The notes below the pieces were generated by a model, which saw only the letters and a list, made by a program, of their open reading frames with translations, ran no database searches and was not told the origin of the DNA. A DNA stretch of 64,000 nucleotides from Adenophora triphylla var. japonica (lineage: Eukaryota; Streptophyta; Magnoliopsida; Asterales; Campanulaceae): NCBI GenBank assembly GCA_022495995.1, contig JAFEMH010002452.1, positions 124,001 through 188,000 on the forward strand. Direction: 5' to 3'. Shown piece by piece: positions 56,093-64,000 of the stretch (positions are counted from its first letter, which is position 1; each line of letters opens with the position of its first letter). Made by a program: the position numbers and the translations under genes.

Positions 56093-58430
56093 AGCGTAGG
56101 GTCATATGTCTTCCCTCTATTCATTGACTGTAGATGAATTTCCTGGGGCTTCGACAGCTTTACGGATTCTGTCCCAGGATACCGGCTTGGGTGCCTCCGT
56201 GGGGAGGTAGTTTATGGATTGTCGCAACTGTTCGAACGTCAATGCGCAATAGTGGTTGCCAGACTGAACTGTGCGTTGCTGGCCCTCCGGGGGAGGTTGG
56301 AGAGTTCTTGGTTCAGGCGAACAGTCTCCTTGATCTCTTCACGGCATACCGCGCTCCTTTCCTTCTTACTGAGCATACTCAGGGCATTACGAGGTTGGGT
56401 GCAGCGATACTCATGGTTTGCTAGTTTTCCTCCACTCTTGGCCCAGATTAACCTTCTTGCAGTAGAGCCTGCGTCGAGAGTTAGTGCCTGCGTTTCTTCC
56501 CATGTGAGAATAGCCAGTGCTTCCTTGAACTGCGTGCAGCAGTCTAGGTAAACCTCCATCGGGGAGAGCTTTCCTTTCTTCTTTATCTGAGTGGTGGGTA
56601 TGTCAGAAGGTGAGTACACGACTTCCCGAACATTTGCCCATGTAACTGGTTACTGTCCCAGTTGATCGTTTCTGTAAACGAATGCCGAAGACTGTGGAAT
56701 CTCCCTGAGCAGTTGCTGGAGATGAATTTCTATCTTCCTATTCCTTTTGAATAGACCTTCCTCTCTCAATTGGCCTTTTAGCTTGAGTGCGGAATTGATC
56801 CGTCTCCATCCTCCCAGGACCCTTGGGATTCTTGTTTTGTTGACGTCATGCCCGGCTTGGAAGAGAATGGTTTCATCGTCTTCATCGTCGCTTTCACAGA
56901 GAACTTGCTTTTCTCGGGGAGATAACGTTGGTACCCTTCCTGCTGTGCGGTTAGGTATCCTTTGTACTATGCCATTCCATCTCCTAGGTCATCGGGACCA
57001 TTAACCACCCTCGTTTGGCAGAGGGGGTTGGATGAGAACAGACGGTAGTCGAGGAAGTTATCGTGAGCAAAACCCTTGAGGTCGAACTGGTCTAGAGTAG
57101 CCTCTAGCTTTCTATCTAAAGCTGCTTGTGACACTTTAAGGGCTTGGTCCCTGTGGGTCCTTTGAGCTTGGTTTTCGTCCCAGAGACGGTTCTCTTGAGC
57201 GGCTAGTTCCATGAGGGCCTTCCTTGCGAGAGCTAAACATTCTCCGTAGGTGCGCGCCGTCTGGCTAGTGTCTAGAACTGTGATCACATCCAAATCTCCG
57301 AATGGCGGAAACACTTGGATTATGTTGACGAAGGAAGTCGGGCTGGGACATTCCATGCGGCCTTTCTTGATCTCGACTACCAAGAAGTTTGCCCATATCT
57401 GCTTGATTGAACCAACGGGGGTGTTAAATTCTGCGATGTTGATAGTCTCGTGATCTCGCTGGATTGCCAAGTCTATCAGAGCTAGCAGTTTGCTGGCGGG
57501 ATGTATGAATCCGTGGTCGTGACGACTGGGAGCAAAATCAAACTGGAGCATGTTGATGCTGAGGTGGTCATTTCTCTCGTCGGAAGCTGACTCTGTCTTG
57601 CGGGGAAGACCTTTACAGATGTTTTCGGGGTGGCTGCTGGAAGCGTTCCCGAGGTTGATCTGATTTGTAACAGGGTGAGGAGCTTTGTCTCCTTCGCTGT
57701 TGCCCTTTGCCTTGGCGGCGCTTGTGGCTTTAAGCTTGACTGACGGCAAGGGCCGGTTGCCACTGGGGCTGGTAGTTAGAATTGATAATGAGCTCTGAGC
57801 TCGATTGGCCAGGGCCTCGTTTACCATGAGCAGGCAGTCGTCGAGGGTAACTTTGGCATTACAGAATCTGATGATAAGGACCGGATCCTTGGTATCATCG
57901 GGATATCTGGAATAGATGATGTTGACGAAGTCGTCGTCAGTCACTTGATCAGAGGGGTTCTTTGTCGTGTCAACCAGTTGCTTCCAATTGTCAGATAGCT
58001 GCCTGTACTGGACGTTATCTCCATGGTGTTGGAGCCCTGGTCGTAGGTGACCTGATCGGAACGGGTGCCGTTCTCGAAACTGAGCATATGAATGTAGGGA
58101 TCTTCTTGCGGGTCTGCCGCGTCCTCGACTCCGGAGAGTCCTGATTCGTCGCCGTCTGATGGCTCAACCCAAATGTAGGGACGTATTGCGTCCTGGTGCG
58201 CTGCTGGAGATGCTAGAAAAACATCGTGCCCTTCGCTGGAGAAAAGGGGCTCAGCGGGTAGTTCCTCATGGAGGACATCCCATACAACATCCATGCATTC
58301 AAGACGAGTATGAAGGTGTTTGTTGATCTTTATCACAAAAATCTCTTTGCCTGGCCGGGCCAGAGAGTTGGCTTGAAGAATGCTGACGAATCTCCGATTG
58401 GAGACAGGGGGTTTATGTGCCCGCATCTTG
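56093..58430 (-). pseudogene. unrecognised coding region between the two protease domains, element C
   Basis: About 2.3 kb with three long frames: 58426-57941 (161 codons; KPPVSNRRFVSILQ, acidic middle), 57944-56967 (325 codons; DDDFVNIIYSRYPDDTKD, a predicted coiled coil around ALMELAAQENRLWDENQA), and 56619-56239 (126 codons; EVYLDCCTQFKEALAILTWE, KKERSAVCREEIKETV). Present at the same place in P. No domain I know; it lies inside gag-pol and is likely translated with it. Confidence 0.6.
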
Positions 58431-59689
58431 GCGATGCTCGGTGTTTCTTTCCAATCTGCCTCTAAATGTTGGAAACGACAGTTGAACTTGATGTATCGGA
58501 CCGCCTAAGGGTCTGCCTGCTCGAGGACATTGACGTAGTTAGCATCTCCAGACTCTGAGGGATTCTGATGAGATTTGCCCCGGTAGTCCCTTGGTTGATT
58601 TGAAGGAGGTAGCCCCGATGCATGGTTGCGGGCACGCTTGGCTGCTGTCTCAGCTTCATTTCCTATGAGGAAATTGTCCCCTCTGATGACTTCGAGATCT
58701 CCCTGCCGGTTAATGAACTTAACACACTGATGGAGAGTGGAGGCTATAGCTTTCATGTGATGTAGCCAAGGGCGTCCCAACAGAGCTGTGAATTCGGATG
58801 GAATGTCCATCACGTGGAATTTTGCTGGCACCATTTGGGTTTCGAACCAGAGCTCCAGAGTCACCGTCCCCAGGATGGGGCGAGGCGTCTTTGTCGTAGG
58901 CCTTGATAGTCCGGGTTGACGGAATCATGTGGCTTTCGTTGATGCGTAGGGCTCGCATCATGCTGAGAGGGAGGACGTTAACGGCTGACCCGTTGTCTAC
59001 CAATACTCCGGGGAGTGATATGGTGTTGAGCTTGAGGGTGATGTATAGAGCTTCATTGTGCCCCGAGGCATCTCTCGGCAGGTCTTCGTCACTGAAAGTG
59101 ATCATACTCCCATACAGTCGGGAATCGTAGATCTGGTCTCTATCCGGAGAAGGAGAGTCATCAAGCCATCCGTTTCCTGTTTTCCTCTTGCGAGGTAAAG
59201 CCTTCGCTGGAGCCTCAGGATGGTGTTGAGGCTGTTTATTGCAGTTTCCGCCCTTGGTTAGCACGTTGATTGAGTGCGAGTGCCAAGCTGACTTTGATCT
59301 TCCTTTGCCGGTCCGTGCTCGGAAGCTTGATAAATTGAACCTTGACTGATCCCGCGGGGGGTTAGGCTTCTGACTGGCAGTAAGATTACTAAGATCTGAG
59401 GTATTCCGGTGTCCCAAGGCCTGAACTCTGGTGTTTGTAGGACTTTTCGGCTTTCCCACCCCTGTCTGCTCTAAAGCTGCATGGCCTGGAGGAAGTGAGG
59501 ACTGGCTGGAGTAGAGTACGCAGTAATCGAATCTCCCGGATGGCTCTCCGAGTGTACCCACACTGGTGTCTCCAGCTTCGTATCTTTCTCTCAGTTGCTG
59601 TTGAGAGGACTTCTTCTTCTGTTTTCTCGAAGGATTGCTCCGGACCATGTCTTGGGACTCGTACTCCAGGCATACGGAGCACTCACAAA
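58431..59689 (-). pseudogene. gag tail and first retropepsin (PR1) of element C
   Basis: Part of a 390-codon frame (59891-58719): linker, then ITFSDEDLPRDASGHNEALY, the active-site loop VLVDNGSAVNVLPLSMMRAL (about 59005-58950; DNG), TRTIKAYD; the second half is in another frame (58864-58505) with VMDIPSEFTALLGRPWLHHM. Matures gag-pol in related elements. Confidence 0.78.
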
Positions 59690-61418
59690 CATCGTAGCTG
59701 ATGTGGACATTCGATGAAGACCCGGCTGGAAGAGGCGGAGGAACTGGCTCTGCGGCAATATTCTTGGGTACCCATTCAATGGCATTCACACTGTTGTTGT
59801 TTGGAAAGAGATTTCCGACTGTATTGGGCCCACGGGGACGCTCCAATTTTCCTTCCTCTATCAGGTTCTGGATTTCGTATCGTAACCCCACGCAGTTGTC
59901 GGTGGTATGGCCACGACATGCGATGGAAGGCGCAAGACTTGCTCTTGTCGGCGTTGACTACGGGATTCTTGGGTTTGTAATTTGCAACGGGTTTAAGGAG
60001 ACCTTCCTTGATTAACCCTTCCCGGCATCTTGCTTAGCGGCATGTCAAACTTGTCGAAGTGTACGGCGGCTTACAGTGGAATTGTTGCTTTGCGGGGCCA
60101 GGTTTATGTTGCCCGGCTTGTCCACGATGGATGTAGTTGATAGACGTATCTTTCCCTTTGCCGGGGCCGGTGCAGGATTGAATGCAACTGCCGATCGGTA
60201 TCTGTATGGCTGTGCAGTGGCCAACTTTTCCTTGAGATCCTTCTCGAACTGTGAGCCGGCATTGACCATGGCCCGGAGATCTGGGAAGAAAAGATGACTG
60301 ATGAGAGTTCTGATGGATGGTCTTAAGCAGGACTTGAAGATCCGCATCTGTTCATCCTTGGAGAGTGGCTCCATGATTTCGGAGAGTTTCCAACTCCACC
60401 TTTTGTAGAATTCTCCGACACTTTCATCTGCTTTCTGCTCAGTGGTGATTAAGTCCTCACGACTTGTTTCCCACTTTAAGTTGGATCTGTACCGTTCCAG
60501 GAAGATGTTACTGATCTGATCCCAGGTGTGGCGATCCGTAGGCTTGACCCTCAGAAACCATCGTAACGCCGAACTTTTGAGCGTATACCGGAAGTGGTCG
60601 GCCATTTGCTCGAGGGTTGTTCCTTTCGCTCTCATGCCGAGAACGTAGGTGTCGACATGCGTTTGAGGACATTCGGTTCCGTCGAATCTGTCCATCTCCG
60701 GCATTCTGAACTTGGCAGGGAGAGGCGTGACCATTCCCGGATCTGTGGATTTGAGCATTTCCTGCTTTGAGCTGCTCATGGTGGCTTTCGGGTCTTTCAT
60801 CTGTTCGACCATCCAGGTTAAGGTTGGGTCCAGTGGTGGACTTTGAGGCTCGGCGCCGGGTGCTACCATGTGAGCGGTAGTGATTGGAGGTGGAAGGCTT
60901 GATATATGTGGATATATGGGGGCCTTTTCTGAACTGTATCGGGGTTTGTCCCCGGTGTTTTGGGATTCGTGTATAGGCAACGGGATGAACCCAGGAGGGT
61001 ATTGAAGAATATTGGCATCCGTTTGAGATGGTCCAACGGTGCGCTGGTGGTATTGAGTGATGGGAGTAGCACTGGCCTGGCCATATAAGGCAGGGTTGTC
61101 CTGAGAGGTGGCAACGTGAAGCCTAGGTCGGCTGTTTCCTAGGTTCGAAGGAATCCCGTAAGTTGGCGGGGGAGGAACCTGGTTGAAGGTTTGAGGAAAT
61201 TGTTTCGGGGAATCGTCATCCTCGACCAGGACGAAAGTACCGTCTGACTAGGGGATAGCTGCTATACCTCGCTCATTCAGAAGCTGTACCACGAAATTCT
61301 GCTGATCTTCTTTCTGCCTCTTGTGAACCTCACAAGCCCGGATGGCTTCTTCCAAAGTCATATACATTACCGGTGGCGGGGGTCCGTCCACGTCACGATT
61401 TCTCGGTGAGCTAGACAT
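59690..61418 (-). pseudogene. gag: gag of element C
   Basis: Start MSSSPRNRD at 61418. N-terminal helix (TLEEAIRACEVHKRQKEDQQ) and GTFVLVEDDD, interrupted by a TAG at 61248-61250. From 60980 the frame is open for 311 codons and holds the Retrotrans_gag core: RFDGTECPQTHVDTYVLGMR, LKSSALRWFLRV, WDQISNIFLERYRSN, GEFYKRWSWKLSEI, AMVNAGSQFEKDLKEKLA. A zinc-like motif (CAFHRM..., frame-shifted) and GLRYEIQNLIEEGKLERPRG follow, then NNNSVNAIEWVPKN. One zinc module here against two in A. Confidence 0.85.
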
Positions 61419-62707
61419 GTCGGAAATTCTGGGCGAGAGGCGAGGAACCGAAGAAGCTGTACGACGTTGCCGTAGCTTGTAATTCTTGTGAGCGGTGACC
61501 GGAAATCTGAACCACTTTCTGCTCGCTGCAGGGAACGAAAGGCAGGGTTTAGGCTTCGGAAAAGGGTATTTGGCTTAAGGTTTCAGGCTTGTGCAATGCG
61601 CAGTTACCGATTAATGTTTACTTAAAACGCATTTTCTCAGAGTCCTAATCGGTTGGAAAAGAGCGTGTCTTCTTTTTCGCAACTAACCCTAGAGCTCTAA
61701 TCAGTGGATCTCGTCACTACACCTATAAGCCCCTCGTTTCCATTTGTAGATCATCTTTCTCGGGATGGACAATCCCGAGCGAGGCCCTATAAGGCAAGCA
61801 AGTTCCACCGACAAAGGAAAAAAGTGAACTTAAGGCTAGCTGATCACGCAAACTTTCAACGTATGTGACGCACGGGCCACAGTCGAAGTCAACGTCCTTA
61901 AGTTAAGGCGGGGATCGTGCCAAAATTTTGGCATGACCTCTCCTGACTCGCTTGCGCGAGGGGCCTTAGCTTTTGCCGTTGGCTAAGTTGTGGCTGGCAC
62001 GATGCATTACGGTGAGGTTTGGTGACACAGTGTCACATTGAACCTTCGGGTACATTTTTTGGCAGAGCTTCGCGTCAAAGTCAAGGCTGAAAAGCTCGAG
62101 ACTTCGGGTCGGGAACGACCTTCGGTCTCAACCTCTCGAGCTTGAATTGTGGCGGAACCCGGCGTAAAAAACATACACTTAGGATTTTTGACACGAACTA
62201 AGCCAAAAACCAACCGGGGTCTTGGACAAAGTGTGACACAAAGAGTGCATGGCTTACACGGGCTAGGATGGGCTGTTTAGGACGACCCCGTGTGCCCTCG
62301 AAAGGTGTCTGACAGACCAATCGAGGTGCAACTGATAAGGCCATCCCGGGTTACGGGTCGTAGTGTGCAGTGTACCGAGGCAGCAAGTGCACGTGAAGTG
62401 CGGTGTTCCGAGGCAGCAAGTGCGAGTAGTGTGCGGTCACTAAAATTCTTTTACGAGTAAAACGAGATTTTCAGAATGTGTCTTAAAGAATTTTGATGCG
62501 CAGTTCAAAAGATAGCATGGAAATCAATCATGAATGGGGATGCACAAACATGGTATGATTTTGAAAAGACGACAATGTAATGCCTTTGAAAAAACTGTTC
62601 GAGGTTTAAAGTAACACATGCACACGAAAATGAGGAAGGGTAAATGAAAGTTTGACCCACGGAAGGCTTTTTTGAAAACAACGGTAGTTTTGAAAAAAGT
62701 ATCCTTT
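61419..62707 (-). other. 5' leader of element C
   Basis: Noncoding leader. A pyrimidine-rich CGTTCCCTGCAG just upstream of gag (61525-61540) looks like a 3' splice site. Shared blocks: CTTTTCCAACCGATTAGG (61640-61657), ATAAGCCCCTCG (61725-61736), CCACCGACAAAGG (61805). No gene. Confidence 0.6.
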
Positions 62708-62725
62708 TCCCCAGCGGAGTCGCCA
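62708..62725 (-). other. primer-binding site of element C
   Basis: Minus strand TGGCGACTCCGCTGGGGA, identical to that of A, two bases from the LTR end. Confidence 0.9.
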
Positions 62726-62727
62726 AC

Positions 62728-63160
62728 TGAAATTACCCGGGATTTCGCGCAGACGCGAAACGCGATTGTCTTTCGCGGAGGGTTGGTGTCTGAGACCTCG
62801 CTTTTCGGGAAGGAAGAGGAGTTGCCACGCGGTTTTTGTATTTTGAGCCCAAACGTTGAGAAACGGCTTTAGTGAAAATGGTGTCATTTTTATTGGTAGC
62901 AAAAAATTAGGAAAAGGCTTTGAAAACGGTGGGTCATTTTTATTGGTAGCAAAAATGAGTAAAAAGCTTTTTTGGGTACCAGAGATTGTTAGGTTCGGAG
63001 GTAACATTACGTTTCGGGAAGAGTATTACGAGATCACCCGAAATGCCTCGTATGATGAGTCTTTCTACCTTTCTCGAAAACATGTGCGTGTGTGTGTGTG
63101 TTTGCATTTTTTGAAATGGGGGCTTGAATGACAAGCTTAATCTTGGTTTGAATGTCAAAC
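62728..63160 (-). repeat. 5' LTR of element C, truncated
   Basis: 433 bp matching the end of the 3' LTR (41137-41570), including the two-hairpin element (62992-63060; one mismatch in hairpin I) and a PBS-like GAGTTGCCA near 62818. Homology stops after GAATGTCAAAC at 63160. Confidence 0.85.
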
Positions 63161-63167
63161 CAAGATT
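63139..63167. repeat. 13-bp perfect inverted repeat at the break in C's 5' LTR
   Basis: AATCTTGGTTTGA (63139-63151), ATG, TCAAACCAAGATT (63155-63167). The right arm straddles the point where homology to the 3' LTR ends. Confidence 0.8.
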
Positions 63168-63231
63168 CCCATCGTCGTGTAAAACGGCGAGTTTCTCGTG
63201 CTAAGTGTGCATTGAATGCACTCGGTTTCTC

Positions 63232-64000
63232 ATAATGGTACCCTTGGAGTTTTGAAACAAGCAAGAGTCGCCACCTCGTTTATTTTGCAATGGAAAACGA
63301 TAGCAAAACCTTTTAGAGAAAAGTGGGTTCGGGGGCTAAGTTACGAGAAGGGAAGGTATTAAGCACCCTTCTCGCCCTTTCGGTCTCTAGCATGCATGCC
63401 ATCCTATGTTAGATTTTAATTTCTAATTCTTATGCTTTGTGAAAAAATGGTGATTTATATACAAAGGAGTCTCCTAGTCTAAGTATGTTCATTTAAGTTC
63501 ACAAATGAGAGTCGGTTTGAGGGGACTCACATTTGGTTTTTCGAAATTGATTTAAGTGCACCTATTGTCATAAATAAGACATACATGGGACGGGGATTAT
63601 TTACATGGGGGTTTAATATACAATTATGTACAAGATGGGAGACAAATCCCACAAATAATGAAAGGTCCAAAATGTCCTTGTATCCAGATTTTGGGACTGT
63701 TATCCCCTTTTGAACCTGCAAAACTTGACCAAAGCTTGTTAATCTGGAAATGTAAAAATGGGGACTTACTCCCAACAAATTAAGAAAGTTCCATGATTTT
63801 TTACATGATTTTAGAGTCTTGATTGTAAGCTCAAATGATTCATTTAATCAAAACATGCATTCTGCCAGAACATGAAAAAAATAGTGTATATTTGACTTTT
63901 AACAACTCATAAATGCATTGAAATAAGAGAATCACTAGAAGGTCAAAACATGAAAGTTGTTTCAGACATCTTGAAAATGATTCTCACCAAAAATGAGACC
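63232..64000 (-). repeat. LTR-like sequence E, related to LTR of A
   Basis: Starting near TGGTACCC (63236) it parallels the end of A's LTR (TGATGTACCC). It has the PBS-like GAGTCGCCA (63265-63273), the two-hairpin element (63325-63385), and about 500 bases further the stretch CATGAAAGTTGTTTCAGACA with neighbours, which A has near 6800. No PBS lies at its left end, so it may be a 3' or solo LTR inserted into C. Bases 63161-63231 are unexplained and hold the dyad GTGCATT-G-AATGCAC (63205-63219). Confidence 0.55.
63325..63385 (-). promoter_or_regulatory. two-hairpin RNA element in LTR E
   Basis: Sense RNA: CC-GAAA-GG small hairpin (GNRA-type loop), hairpin II CGAGAAGGG with CCCTTCTCG (9 bp, perfect; 63366-63374 with 63344-63352), then GTAACTTAGCCCCCGAACCC (63325-63344). 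Confidence 0.65.

Larger units (their letters stand above)
41137..63160 (-). mobile_element. nearly complete Tat/Ogre-type LTR retrotransposon C
   Basis: Minus-oriented relative of P with the same gene order, at least 22 kb. The 3' LTR is complete (41137-43244), the PBS is at 62708-62725, and the 5' LTR is kept only for 433 bp. Most domains have long open stretches, with few frameshifts compared with P, but several stops mean it is not intact. Confidence 0.9.

Overview
The window is plant heterochromatin made of nested LTR retrotransposons of the Ty3/gypsy Tat-Ogre type; I see no host gene, rRNA or tRNA gene. The organism is a seed plant (probably an angiosperm). The evidence is the primer-binding site TGGCGACTCCGCTGGGGA (the tRNA-Arg type reported for Ogre), a second archaeal-type RNase H, the large element size (22.9 kb for the one complete copy), and antisense genes carrying the plant mobile domain (PMD) and a DUF7745-like domain. 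Species cannot be told.

Layout, left to right. 1-230: scrap of gag (minus). ~1181-8390: element A (minus), with 3' noncoding part, long gag, leader, PBS and 5' LTR; its pol is missing. 8391-10061 and 32942-34793: element B (minus), with gag N-terminus, leader, PBS and a piece of 5' LTR, cut in two by element P. 10062-32941: complete element P (plus), with both LTRs and a perfect 5-bp target duplication CACGC. About 34794-40834: truncated element D (plus), consisting of an antisense PMD gene, 3' noncoding repeats and the 3' LTR. 40835-41136: unassigned spacer. 41137-63160: element C (minus), nearly complete, with 3' LTR, antisense PMD and DUF7745 genes (plus strand), integrase back to gag, leader, PBS and a broken 5' LTR. 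63161-64000: a further LTR (E) related to that of A.

C and P share one plan: LTR - PBS - leader - gag - first retropepsin - about 2.5 kb of unrecognised coding sequence - second retropepsin with G-patch - linker - RT - RNase H - archaeal-type RNase H - integrase - [antisense DUF7745 gene] - [antisense, spliced PMD gene] - minisatellites - polypurine tract - LTR. All copies carry stops or frameshifts. In A, C and D several stops look like cytosine deamination (CAG to TAG, TGG to TGA). In P the damage is mostly 1-nt indels that cluster at CNG sites, which looks more like a base-calling artefact.

The least expected signals are non-coding. (1) A two-hairpin RNA element with compensatory changes sits in every LTR family here, next to a constant linear motif. 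(2) A copy of the first nine PBS bases lies inside each LTR. (3) Family-specific palindromes sit upstream of the LTR TATA box and also upstream of both antisense genes at fixed spacing. (4) A GAACTACG...ACGTAGG hairpin block recurs both after integrase and before the 3' LTR.
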